A DNA stretch of 64,000 bases from a virus. The notes under the pieces were generated by a model, which was given only the letters and a program-made list of their open reading frames with translations, ran no database searches and was not told where the DNA came from. Position 1 is the first letter of the stretch, and each line of letters begins with the position of its first letter. This document shows positions 16,301-23,072 of the stretch, one piece after another. The translations under genes and the position numbers were made by a program. The DNA lies in the IMG/VR virus record IMGVR_UViG_3300042878_001826, positions 86,252-150,251 of that record; one strand, given 5' to 3'.

Positions 16301-16807
16301 AATCTGCTCTTTTATGCCAGATTGTTTGATTCCTTCTTTCATTCTCTTAGTGTGAACGAAACATTGTAAAGCACTAAGATCCAAATCGTCAATGGCTACC
16401 CATTTCTCTACGTCTGGATGACTCGAAAGCCATTCCGATATTTCGGCTACTCTCGTGCTTTCAAGTTCGTCCATAGACTTTAAAACGTGATTAGGTGTAC
16501 TCCCAATCGGTGCTTTTAAAACTCCGTACTTGATAAACATATCCTGTAACTGCTCTAGTGTACAATGCAACTTCCAATCAGAAGATACTACAATCTCAGC
16601 ATCAGTTATTGTCAATATGTCGTTTAAGACTTTAACTGCCTTTGAGTTAAAGTTGTCCATTTTTATATGTGCCGGTATCTTTGGATCGTTTACGTATCCA
16701 GGATCTCCAGGATTAGAAAGCTTCCATTTCTTAATCTTTTTGTCGCGACCGCCCCACTCTGTAGATAAGCACATTACTCCATCGTTATCCAAAAATATTA
16801 CTTTCAT
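16286..16807 (-). CDS. HAD-superfamily phosphatase (Swiss-army-knife RNA-repair type)
   Basis: A 173-residue HAD protein: V-I-F-L-D7-N-D9-G-V-M at the N-terminus (nucleophile and acid/base), I-V-V-S-S-D-W-K near residue 77 (motif II Ser), and V-A-I-D-D-L-D near 142 (motif IV). The arrangement with an early D-G-V-M/L-x and a later A-V-K-V-L-N-D-I-L matches the HAD domain of the so-called Swiss-army-knife RNA-repair proteins, presumed to remove 2'/3' phosphates. It ends G-I-K-E-Q-I-L-K-F-L, a loose match to the shared tail. A host-like promoter lies only four bases upstream of its ATG. Confidence 0.75.
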   Translation of the reverse strand: MKVIFLDNDGVMCLSTEWGGRDKKIKKWKLSNPGDPGYVNDPKIPAHIKMDNFNSKAVKVLNDILTITDAEIVVSSDWKLHCTLEQLQDMFIKYGVLKAPIGSTPNHVLKSMDELESTRVAEISEWLSSHPDVEKWVAIDDLDLSALQCFVHTKRMKEGIKQSGIKEQILKFL

Positions 16808-16811
16808 AGTG

Positions 16812-16842
16812 TAAATATAATAAATTATTTCTTCTTTAACAA
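16812..16842 (-). promoter_or_regulatory. Host-like promoter, TTG-N20-TATATTTA, near-leaderless
   Basis: Minus-strand TTG (16840-16842), 20 bases, TATATTTA (16812-16819), then four bases to the ATG of the HAD gene. The transcript would start at or next to the ATG. Confidence 0.55.
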
Positions 16843-16977
16843 TTTTTTAAGCGATTTAAAAATATTTTTCTTTGCTTTTTTCTTTATCTTCTTTTTCTTT
16901 ATCCTAAGGATTTCGTAACTTGATTCCAAGTTTCCGCTCATCACTTCCTTTGATATTATCTTTTCTTTTAATTCCAT
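16825..16977 (-). CDS. Small very basic protein
   Basis: A 50-residue protein starting M-E-L-K-E-K-I-I-S-K. The second half is almost entirely lysine with arginine and hydrophobic residues (R-I-K-K-K-K-I-K-K-K-A-K-K) and ends L-K-K-L-L-K-K-K. Such a tail would bind nucleic acid or membranes. It lies 17 bases after the upstream small gene. Its last codons contain the -33 region of the HAD-gene promoter. Possibly a nucleoid-type or packaging protein like the H1-like protein nearby, but this is inference. Confidence 0.6.
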   Translation of the reverse strand: MELKEKIISKEVMSGNLESSYEILRIKKKKIKKKAKKNIFKSLKKLLKKK

Positions 16978-16994
16978 ATCTTTTTATTTTATTT

Positions 16995-17162
16995 TTAATC
17001 CATTGAGTGCAGCACAAAATCCTTTATGTCACAGTTCACTATTGGCTTTCCGTCATGTCTAACTGGTATCGCCAATATTTCTTTTTTCCCGTTCTCTTTT
17101 TCGACGGTATGAAACATGTACAACTTGCCATCTTTCATATACTTGTAAATAGTCATTTCCAT
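16995..17162 (-). CDS. Small unknown protein
   Basis: A 55-residue protein, M-E-M-T-I-Y-K-Y-M-K-D-G-K-L-Y-M-F-H-T. It looks like a small all-beta domain (two hairpins: K-L-Y-M-F-H-T-V and I-L-A-I-P-V). The ATG chosen is preceded by AAAAAATAAAGAT, the commonest start context in this phage (compare 23958, 25804, 40986). A terminator lies immediately upstream, so it must be driven from sequence between 17163 and 17183 or by read-through. Confidence 0.55.
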   Translation of the reverse strand: MEMTIYKYMKDGKLYMFHTVEKENGKKEILAIPVRHDGKPIVNCDIKDFVLHSMD

Positions 17163-17183
17163 ATCTTTATTTTTTAAAATCAA

Positions 17184-17213
17184 AAAACCCAGCCTTAATA
17201 AAGACTGGGTTTA
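17184..17213 (-). terminator. Intrinsic terminator
   Basis: AAACCCAG / CTGGGTTT stem with a twelve-base loop. Confidence 0.75.
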
Positions 17214-17232
17214 AATATCGTTGAATACAATA

Positions 17233-17295
17233 TCATAAACTCAGTCGTTGACTGTTTTGTTCATGCAAAATCATTTTGTTATTAAATTCTCTCAT
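17233..17295 (-). CDS. Possible 20-residue peptide in a promoter-terminator cassette
   Basis: A tiny frame (M-R-E-F-N-N-K-M-I-L-H-E-Q-N-S-Q-R-L-S-L) that begins 17 bases after the -7 box of the promoter at 17312-17342 and ends before the terminator at 17184-17213. The cassette of about 120 bases could equally encode a small RNA. No composition evidence separates the two. Confidence 0.3.
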   Translation of the reverse strand: MREFNNKMILHEQNSQRLSL

Positions 17296-17311
17296 TACTT
17301 TATTTCTTTTA

Positions 17312-17342
17312 CAAAGATATATATTATTTTTCAATAAACAAA
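17312..17342 (-). promoter_or_regulatory. Host-like promoter, TTTG-N19-TATCTTTG
   Basis: Minus-strand TTTG (17339-17342), 19-base spacer, TATCTTTG (17312-17319). It abuts the terminator at 17341-17372 and drives a short transcript that ends near 17184. Confidence 0.7.
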
Positions 17343-17372
17343 AAACCCTCTCTTTAAAAGGAGAGGGTTTGG
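17341..17372 (-). terminator. Intrinsic terminator
   Basis: AAACCCTCTC / GAGAGGGTTT stem with further possible pairing in the loop. It ends the uvsX/H1-like transcript. The roughly 100 bases from 17373 to 17471 hold no open frame of note; this is the 3' untranslated region of the H1-like gene. Confidence 0.75.
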
Positions 17373-17471
17373 GCCAAATCTTTATTAAGATCTTTGTTTT
17401 CGGCTCCACCACCTTGTTTTATGACTACAAGGAAAACATACTCTTATATAGTTAGCTATATAATAAGTTTA

Positions 17472-17642
17472 TTACTTAGCAACTTTTTCAGACTCAACTG
17501 AAGCAGCTCTGTAAGTAGTAACCAACTTTTTAATCTCTCCTAATGCTTTTCTTGCGTCAGCGTTAGATTTTTTAGTCGTTTTATTATGATTAGCATCAAA
17601 TTGCTCCCATAATGTTTTCAAGTTCTCATAGATTTCTTGCAT
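17472..17642 (-). CDS. Histone H1-like (Hc1-type) small protein
   Basis: A 56-residue protein, M-Q-E-I-Y-E-N-L-K-T-L-W-E-Q-F to A-A-S-V-E-S-E-K-V-A-K. Helix 1, then K-K-S-N-A-D-A-R-K-A-L-G-E-I-K-K-L (residues 23-39) and a final basic helix match the short Hc1-like proteins of Bacteroidota (pattern N-K-A-A-x-x-R-x-R-K-A-x-x-E-L-x-K-L). These bind DNA and compact nucleoids. It lies about 55 bases after uvsX and before a terminator, so they are likely co-transcribed. It could coat phage DNA or remodel the host nucleoid. Confidence 0.65.
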   Translation of the reverse strand: MQEIYENLKTLWEQFDANHNKTTKKSNADARKALGEIKKLVTTYRAASVESEKVAK

Positions 17643-17697
17643 AATTATTCATTTTTATTTTTTAGGGTTAAAGTACCCTTCGACTTTCTCTTACTAT

Positions 17698-18930
17698 CTA
17701 TCCAAAAAGGTCTCCTGCGTCCGTAGCATCTGTGAAGCCATTTGTGTCATCTTCTTCATCATCTTCTCCAACTATCTTGTTGAATTCGTTTTCTACCTCT
17801 TCGATCTCGTCTAATGACTTGAATCTAAAGTAGTCGTTTACAATCGGTGCCATTCTATCTAAGACGCCTGTTGTGAAAACCTCTTGTGAGAATAGTTGTT
17901 TTGTAGTAACTGATTTGTTTAGGTGTGATACATACCATCTGTTTCCTCCAGGTACAAAAGTCATTTCACCAGTAGCTTTGTTTACATCCATTTTACCCTT
18001 AGCAATACCAATCTGATCCATATACTCTGGTCTACAAAAAGCATCTAATCCTGTATAAGGGTTCATACCATTTGCAAAAGAGATATCAAATCTAATTTTC
18101 TTTGGTTTGGCCATTCTGTTTTTTGCAGTTTTAAACAATACAGAGATTCCTGATTGACCTAAGTCCATATCATCTTCTTCACCTGTTTTCAATTTTGATT
18201 TAGACATAAAGCCGATTACTGATGCAGAGTATAACAAACCATTACCACCTTTTAATTTCTCTTGTGGAAAAAGGTCCATTGTTAGATAAGTGTGGTTACA
18301 TACAATCATTGGAATATCTAAGTATCCTAAGTCTGTGTTGATTGAACGGAACATAGAACCTAATGCTTTTGCTTTAGTCATATCCTGTTTGATATCACCT
18401 TTCAATAAATCTGCCTTTTCTTTGTTACTTGCCATTTGACCTAAAGAGTCTAATACAATCATTAGTTTAGGCAGTTCAAATCCTGCAAGCTTTTGTTCTT
18501 TCAAATCATCTATCAACTGAGTCAATAACATGTTTACATCTTCTACTTTGTTAGATCTGATTAATCTGAACTTTTCCAAAGAGTTGTCGATTCCAAACTT
18601 TGGTAAGTCTTCTAAGTCAATCGCTTGTTCTGTATCGATATAGATTACCGAATATCCGGCTCTCTGTGCGTGCTTTGATACTGAATAAGCGATGAACGAT
18701 TTACCTGCACCGGATTCTCCAGCGAATGCCGTGATTCTGTTTGATGCAACTCCACCACCTAGCAATCTTCCTGATAGTGCGGCGTCTAATAAATAAACTC
18801 CTGTTGTGATGAATGTTTTTTCTTTAATTTCCTTTTCTATTAAGATTGGAATAGATTTAGCTATGTTGTCTAATATAGAACCAACTTTGCTGAATTCGAA
18901 TTTCTTTCCTTCTTTTACTGCTTTTGCCAT
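17698..18930 (-). CDS. uvsX: UvsX/RecA-family recombinase
   Basis: A 410-residue RecA-fold ATPase. Walker A is G-E-S-G-A-G-K-S (71-78), and Walker B is L-M-I-V-L-D161-S-L-G. It also has I-Y-I-D-T-E-Q near residue 100 and an acidic C-terminal tail (E-D-D-E-E-D-D) typical of UvsX. T4 UvsX is 391 residues, so the length fits. It forms the presynaptic filament in recombination-dependent replication and repair. A histone-like gene follows, and a Vsr-like nuclease gene lies divergently just upstream, a position favoured by homing endonucleases near recA genes. TATATATAAAG upstream may hold the promoter. Confidence 0.93.
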   Translation of the reverse strand: MAKAVKEGKKFEFSKVGSILDNIAKSIPILIEKEIKEKTFITTGVYLLDAALSGRLLGGGVASNRITAFAGESGAGKSFIAYSVSKHAQRAGYSVIYIDTEQAIDLEDLPKFGIDNSLEKFRLIRSNKVEDVNMLLTQLIDDLKEQKLAGFELPKLMIVLDSLGQMASNKEKADLLKGDIKQDMTKAKALGSMFRSINTDLGYLDIPMIVCNHTYLTMDLFPQEKLKGGNGLLYSASVIGFMSKSKLKTGEEDDMDLGQSGISVLFKTAKNRMAKPKKIRFDISFANGMNPYTGLDAFCRPEYMDQIGIAKGKMDVNKATGEMTFVPGGNRWYVSHLNKSVTTKQLFSQEVFTTGVLDRMAPIVNDYFRFKSLDEIEEVENEFNKIVGEDDEEDDTNGFTDATDAGDLFG

Positions 18931-19017
18931 CTTCTTAAATTATTTTTATACTTTATATATAAAGAAACTATACCTCCCTTTCAAGTTTTTTTAAAATAGT
19001 TCCGAAAGAGGGTGTGA

Positions 19018-19031
19018 TTTTTTATATATAC
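19018..19031 (+). promoter_or_regulatory. AT-rich phage promoter/start element
   Basis: TTTTTTATATATAC ends three bases before the ATG at 19035. Confidence 0.5.
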
Positions 19032-19034
19032 TAT

Positions 19035-19748
19035 ATGAAGAAGATGGAATTTTTAGAGAAAGCAAGAGAAAGGCACGGATATAAATACACATATCCTACT
19101 TTAAACGAGAAAGTTATATTGTCCGATAAGATTGATATAGAATATAATGGTGTTGAATATCAACAAAGTGTTGTCAAGCATTTAATGGGTCGATGTCCAG
19201 AGAAGTCGTCTACACGTCAGTCTACAGAAGATTTTGTTGAAAGAGCAATAAATGTTTGGGGCGACAAATATGACTACTCTTTGGTACAGTATAAAAACAT
19301 GCTTACTCCGATAACGATATTATATAGAGGTATAAAGTATGAGCAACGCCCTTCTTCACATTTAGAGGGTATGGCACCTGAGTTTAGAAAGAACGAAGAA
19401 TCCATAATAAGAGACTTGCTGGATCAAAGCGACTTCAAAGGCGAGAGGGAGATAAAGGACTTTCTTAGAAAGTTCAAGATAGACTTCAAGCAGAACCATA
19501 TGTTGGATAAGATTGAGTTTGACTTTTATCTTCCTTCTATAAGAGTTTGTGTAGAGTTTGATGGTATCTATCATTTTCAGTCGATAGAAGAGCTGGGTGG
19601 CTTGAATACCTATGAGAAATCAAAGATTGATGAAAAGATAAAGTCTGACTATTGTGAAGACAACTATATTGATTTGGTTAAGATAAGGTATGACCAGATA
19701 GACAATATCTATATGATTCTTTGGGAGTGCTTGAAGAATAAGATTTAA
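19035..19748 (+). CDS. Vsr-like PD-(D/E)XK nuclease, putative free-standing homing endonuclease
   Basis: A 237-residue protein. The N-terminal 115 residues hold two degenerate DNA-binding repeats of the F-x-x-K/R-A-x-x-x-H/W-G-x-K-Y-x-Y type (residues about 5-18 and 71-84), followed by H-L-E-G-M. The C-terminal half contains I-E-F-D-F-Y-L-P-S and C-V-E-F-D-G-I-Y-H-F-Q with a later K-S-D-Y-C, the core of the very-short-patch-repair fold used by homing enzymes such as I-Bth0305I, which targets a phage recA gene. Here the gene is divergent from uvsX. Its zinc-binding cysteines are mostly lost. Start chosen at the ATG next to the AT-rich element rather than an upstream GTG. Confidence 0.75.
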   Translation: MKKMEFLEKARERHGYKYTYPTLNEKVILSDKIDIEYNGVEYQQSVVKHLMGRCPEKSSTRQSTEDFVERAINVWGDKYDYSLVQYKNMLTPITILYRGIKYEQRPSSHLEGMAPEFRKNEESIIRDLLDQSDFKGEREIKDFLRKFKIDFKQNHMLDKIEFDFYLPSIRVCVEFDGIYHFQSIEELGGLNTYEKSKIDEKIKSDYCEDNYIDLVKIRYDQIDNIYMILWECLKNKI

Positions 19749-20191
19749 GACTTTTTCACTTCGATTACAAAGTAGTCGAGACCTTTTATTCCATCTATTA
19801 AAGGCTGGTTAAAAGTGGTTTCTACTACATAGTCTGGATGTTCTTCTTTGAGCTTTTCCATATTTGCTTCAAGTTCATCTAAAAAAGCTGCAAATGCTTT
19901 GTTGTATTCTGTAAATTCTGATATGCTTCCTTTGAATCCGTCTGGTGTATGCTCGATATTCAGCTGAGGACAGATAACAAATATGATTACGTTGGTAACA
20001 TTTTTGGAAGTGGCGTCTCTGTCTTCTATCTGTTTCTTTGCACCAATATCTGATACTTTATTCCAATATGATATCTCACCAAGTTCTTCGCCATCTTTCT
20101 TCTCTTCGACCATGTCGATAAAACAGAATTTGATATACTCGATATCTAAACCTTCTTCTATGCTTTCGTTAAACCTCTTCAGATGCCTCAT
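19745..20191 (-). CDS. Unknown protein with capsid-targeting-like N-terminus
   Basis: A 148-residue protein starting M-R-H-L-K-R-F-N-E-S. The rest is alpha/beta: F-C-F-I-D-M-V-E-E, a basic K-K-Q-I-E-D-R, V-I-I-F-V-I-C-P and a helical middle, ending Y-F-V-I-E-V-K-K-S. It is last of five consecutive minus-strand genes that all begin with the same kind of peptide. It meets the homing-type nuclease gene tail to tail with a four-base overlap. Removing the peptide by processing after F-N-E would leave a small globular protein. Function unknown; packaging into the virion is inferred. Confidence 0.75.
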   Translation of the reverse strand: MRHLKRFNESIEEGLDIEYIKFCFIDMVEEKKDGEELGEISYWNKVSDIGAKKQIEDRDATSKNVTNVIIFVICPQLNIEHTPDGFKGSISEFTEYNKAFAAFLDELEANMEKLKEEHPDYVVETTFNQPLIDGIKGLDYFVIEVKKS

Positions 20192-20205
20192 TCTCTTTAT
20201 ATTTT

Positions 20206-20661
20206 TTACAATCTATCCAATACGAATGCCTCTGGTCCGAATACCCAGTCAACACCTTCTTTGGTGCGAACTATTAAATTTGGTCGGATTAAGTTAGAAG
20301 ATTCAACCCTTATAAAAGTTACCGGTTCGTCTAGGTTTATTTCATCTGTAAAAGATGGTGAATATTTCTTAATAAGATGGTTCTTATAGTGTTCCATGAA
20401 TCTTAATTGATCTCCTTCTTTGACTTCATGAATTTTGTTATCACCTAACATAATTTCGGCAGATTCATTCATTTTCTTTTCGGATACTTCTTCTTCGCCT
20501 TCCTCACCTTCCTCGTTTGCTTCTTCCCATTCTTTTTGCATTCTTTCCTTCTCCTTTTCTTCATCAAGGTAGTTAGGTAGGATTATCTCTACAGGTGTTT
20601 CACTGTTCCATTTGTGTGCGAACTTCTTTGGGAAGTTTTTGTATGACTCTAAGTATTTCAT
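20206..20661 (-). CDS. Unknown protein with capsid-targeting-like N-terminus and acidic linker
   Basis: A 151-residue protein starting M-K-Y-L-E-S-Y-K-N-F, a variant of the shared peptide. Residues about 38-65 are a run of E, K and M (E-E-A-N-E-E-G-E-E-G-E-E-E-V) like a flexible acidic linker. The second half is a compact beta domain (K-I-H-E-V-K-E-G-D-Q-L-R-F, V-T-F-I-R-V-E, L-I-V-R-T-K-E-G-V-D-W-V-F). It forms part of the five-gene cluster of tagged proteins. Function unknown. Confidence 0.72.
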   Translation of the reverse strand: MKYLESYKNFPKKFAHKWNSETPVEIILPNYLDEEKEKERMQKEWEEANEEGEEGEEEVSEKKMNESAEIMLGDNKIHEVKEGDQLRFMEHYKNHLIKKYSPSFTDEINLDEPVTFIRVESSNLIRPNLIVRTKEGVDWVFGPEAFVLDRL

Positions 20662-20670
20662 TCTCTTTTA

Positions 20671-21021
20671 TTATTTGTTAAATCCGAAAAAACTTTTTAT
20701 TTTAGATCCAAGTGTTGGCTTTTCTTCTTCAACTTCTTTTTCTTCTTCTTTTTTAGAATCTGTGCTTTGGTTTCTGTATTGGCCATAATCACCAGTTGCC
20801 CATCCTGTGCTACGGTAATAGTTTTCCTCTTCCTCTTCTGTCATTTTTTTAGCAGGAACTGCTTTAGGTGTAATAGTAGGTTGAGTTGATTGAGGATTTT
20901 TTGCTTTTCTTTCTGCTTCTATCTTTTGGATTTCTGCTTCGATTTCCTCTTCTGTTGCACCCGGGAAAGCGTTGGCTCTCCAGTCGTGGCTGTTTTCGTT
21001 AAATCTTTTTAAGTGTTTCAT
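20671..21021 (-). CDS. Unknown low-complexity protein with capsid-targeting-like N-terminus
   Basis: A 116-residue, charged, probably disordered protein starting M-K-H-L-K-R-F-N-E-N. The middle is P/T/K/E-rich. It ends L-G-S-K-I-K-S-F-F-G-F-N-K, which resembles the N-terminal peptide (I-K-x-F-x-x-F), so this protein may carry the signal at both ends. The ATG was chosen because it follows the upstream TAG by one base; the longer frame would overlap that gene. Function unknown. Confidence 0.7.
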   Translation of the reverse strand: MKHLKRFNENSHDWRANAFPGATEEEIEAEIQKIEAERKAKNPQSTQPTITPKAVPAKKMTEEEEENYYRSTGWATGDYGQYRNQSTDSKKEEEKEVEEEKPTLGSKIKSFFGFNK

Positions 21022-21022
21022 A

Positions 21023-21343
21023 CTATCTAAATTTGTTTGGGTATATTGATCTCCACTCATGTCCCTGTGGTACGTCTGATGCTCTTACACCAAAAACTTT
21101 CTTTTCAGGACTTACGTCTTTTCCGTCCATCAAAAAATTGTTGTTGCTTGCCCAGACTTCCATAGTTCTGTTGATTGGTTGACCGACAGAAAACGGAAAT
21201 CTTATTCCCGTCTTGTTATCTATATTCGAGATTCTTCTATCAGGGGAAATAGAAACGGTTATCAAAAGTCTTGGATTTCTCTGACTAATGAAAACTATTT
21301 CGTTTTTACCAAACTCTTCGTTGAATCTCTTTAAGTATTTCAT
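21023..21343 (-). CDS. Unknown protein with capsid-targeting-like N-terminus
   Basis: A 106-residue protein starting M-K-Y-L-K-R-F-N-E-E-F. After the peptide it is a basic beta-rich domain (E-I-V-F-I-S-Q-R-N-P-R-L-L-I-T-V, F-P-F-S-V-G-Q-P-I). Its ATG overlaps the last base of the upstream stop codon, so translation is coupled. Function unknown. Confidence 0.72.
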   Translation of the reverse strand: MKYLKRFNEEFGKNEIVFISQRNPRLLITVSISPDRRISNIDNKTGIRFPFSVGQPINRTMEVWASNNNFLMDGKDVSPEKKVFGVRASDVPQGHEWRSIYPNKFR

Positions 21344-22092
21344 TATTTGAAGTTGTTGAATCTTTTTAAAGAACGTCTTTCGTATTGTTGAGCATCTTCT
21401 TGACCTTCTTTTCCTTTACGTACAATGTTGGGGTTGATGTTAATTTTATCATAGTTACTATCTGAAAATCCGATATAATTACCAAATTCGTCAAATCCTT
21501 CTTCGTCCACTTGAACTTGTCTTTCTTCTTCGTCTTCTTGCATTCTTTTTTTCCTCTGATTCTTGTCTAAGCCATCATAATTACCAAATTCGTCAAATCC
21601 TTCTTCGTCTTCTTGAATATCATTAAATTCAAAGAACTTTTTCAATCCTTCGAAGTGTTGATCTTCTTGACCTTCTTCTTCATCATCATAACCTAAGTCA
21701 TCAGAACCGTCAGCTCTCATTGCACCGAAATCTTCGTCGTGCTCTGGATCGTAGTTATCATCATCATCAGAGTAGTTCTCATCATCACCTTCACCTATTT
21801 TATTATTACTTAAAAGTGTGTCAAATATTTCTATACCATCAACACCTTCTGATCTAAGTTTGTGATAGAATTCCATAACTTCTTGGTTAGATGGTTCATT
21901 ATCACCAAATTCTTCTTCGAATCTAGCTAAAACGTCTACTGGTTCTTCGTCATTTTGAGAATATTGAGCATCATGTGTATCATGTTCGTCTTGGGCATCT
22001 CTATCTGCATAGATTTGGTCGTTGTTCATTTGATCCATTTCTTCATCAGCAGCAAGGCCATCAAAGTTTTCGAATTTTTTAAGATTTCTCAT
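21343..22092 (-). CDS. Highly acidic protein with three copies of the L-K-(K/R)-F-x-x-F motif; possible prohead-core-like protein
   Basis: A 249-residue, strongly acidic, low-complexity protein. The motif occurs at residues 3-10 (N-L-K-K-F-E-N-F), 149-156 (G-L-K-K-F-F-E-F) and 241-248 (S-L-K-R-F-N-N-F). An eleven-residue segment D-E-E-G-F-D-E-F-G-N-Y is also repeated (about residues 162 and 196), matching a 33-bp direct DNA repeat. In T4, acidic prohead-core and internal proteins carry N-terminal targeting peptides. This protein could be a multivalent scaffold that displays or binds the same signal. First of the five-gene cluster, preceded by TTAATATATAG. Role inferred only. Confidence 0.75.
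   Translation of the reverse strand: MRNLKKFENFDGLAADEEMDQMNNDQIYADRDAQDEHDTHDAQYSQNDEEPVDVLARFEEEFGDNEPSNQEVMEFYHKLRSEGVDGIEIFDTLLSNNKIGEGDDENYSDDDDNYDPEHDEDFGAMRADGSDDLGYDDEEEGQEDQHFEGLKKFFEFNDIQEDEEGFDEFGNYDGLDKNQRKKRMQEDEEERQVQVDEEGFDEFGNYIGFSDSNYDKININPNIVRKGKEGQEDAQQYERRSLKRFNNFK
21475..21609. repeat. 33-bp direct repeat pair
   Basis: Identical 33-base copies at 21475-21507 and 21577-21609, inside the acidic protein gene, encoding the duplicated E-E-G-F-D-E-F-G-N-Y segment. Confidence 0.85.
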
Positions 22093-22132
22093 ATTTCTTT
22101 TTTGTTTTTTTTCTTATATACTATATATTAAT

Positions 22133-23002
22133 TTATAAAACCGATAAATATCTCTCGCCTCTATCACATAGTATTGTTATCACATCTCCTTCCATTTCAG
22201 GATATTTTTCTAAAAGTCTTTCAGCTGCCAATATATTTGCACCCGAGCTGATTCCCACAAATAAACCATTCTCACTAGCAAGTCTTTTTGCTCTATCTAT
22301 TGCATCCTGTGTTGAAATAACCATTATGTCATCTACCAGATTCAAATCTACTAAAAACTTACTACCATCACCAATCCCTTGTATTCCATGAAGACCTGGT
22401 TTACCACCACTCATTACCGGAGATTCTGCAGGTTCTACAGCAACCGTTTTCATAAAAGGATGATGCATCTTTAGTAGCATTGAAGTTCCCATTAAAGTGC
22501 CGCCGGTTCCTGTTCCTGAAACAAACGCGGCAATTCTGTTTGTATGTTGATGTAGTATTTCTGGTGCTGTTGTTTCGTAGTGTGCTTTCGCGTTTAGTGG
22601 GTTTGAAAATTGTCTAGGATTGAAATAACCATTCTCTTCGGCCATTTTATCTCTTAAAGCAATTGCATCATCAAATCTTCCATCTTCTACTTCAATAAGT
22701 TCTGCTCCGTATATCTTTAGTATCTTTTTTCTTTCTTCACTCATGTTCTTTGGCATGACTATGATTACTTTGTAACCTCTTTCTGCACCAAGCATAGCAA
22801 ATGCTATTCCAGAGTTTCCCGAAGTGGCTTCTATCAATGTATCTCCTTTCTTTATAAGTCCTTGTTTTTCGGCATCATCTATTATATAGACTGCCATTCT
22901 GTCTTTTAAAGATCCGCTTGGGTTGTGTCCTTCGAATTTTGCAAATATTCTTTCTGATATTTTTACCAGCGGTGTCTGTCCGACGTTTTTAGAGAATTTC
23001 AT
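22133..23002 (-). CDS. cysK: Cysteine synthase (O-acetylserine sulfhydrylase, CysK/CysM-like)
   Basis: A 289-residue PLP enzyme of fold type II. N-P-S-G-S-L-K33-D-R holds the Schiff-base lysine, T-S-G-N-S-G (60-65) binds substrate, G-T-G-T-G-G-T (163-169) binds the cofactor phosphate, and S-S-G-A-N is near the end. Length is slightly short of the usual 300-320. It makes cysteine from O-acetylserine and sulfide. It is rare in phages and would be an auxiliary metabolic gene, perhaps for cysteine supply or redox balance. Start chosen at M-K-F-S-K-N-V-G-Q-T-P-L; upstream codons would overlap the divergent promoter at 23027-23058. All visible active-site residues are intact. Confidence 0.92.
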   Translation of the reverse strand: MKFSKNVGQTPLVKISERIFAKFEGHNPSGSLKDRMAVYIIDDAEKQGLIKKGDTLIEATSGNSGIAFAMLGAERGYKVIIVMPKNMSEERKKILKIYGAELIEVEDGRFDDAIALRDKMAEENGYFNPRQFSNPLNAKAHYETTAPEILHQHTNRIAAFVSGTGTGGTLMGTSMLLKMHHPFMKTVAVEPAESPVMSGGKPGLHGIQGIGDGSKFLVDLNLVDDIMVISTQDAIDRAKRLASENGLFVGISSGANILAAERLLEKYPEMEGDVITILCDRGERYLSVL

Positions 23003-23026
23003 TAAATACTTTTTTTTGTTTATATA

Positions 23027-23058
23027 TTTGTCGGTGTCAGTTGTGTTTCGTATATTTG
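23027..23058 (+). promoter_or_regulatory. Host-like promoter, TTTG-N20-TATATTTG
   Basis: TTTG (23027-23030), 20-base spacer, TATATTTG (23051-23058), 14 bases before the ATG at 23073. It is likely the main promoter of the plus-strand operon that runs to about 32 kb. Confidence 0.8.
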
Positions 23059-23072
23059 TAAAAAATAAAAGC

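Noticed and set aside
22923-23072. Upstream extension of the 23073 gene
   Set aside because: It would translate through the host-type promoter and overlap the divergent cysteine synthase; the ATG at 23073 fits promoter spacing.
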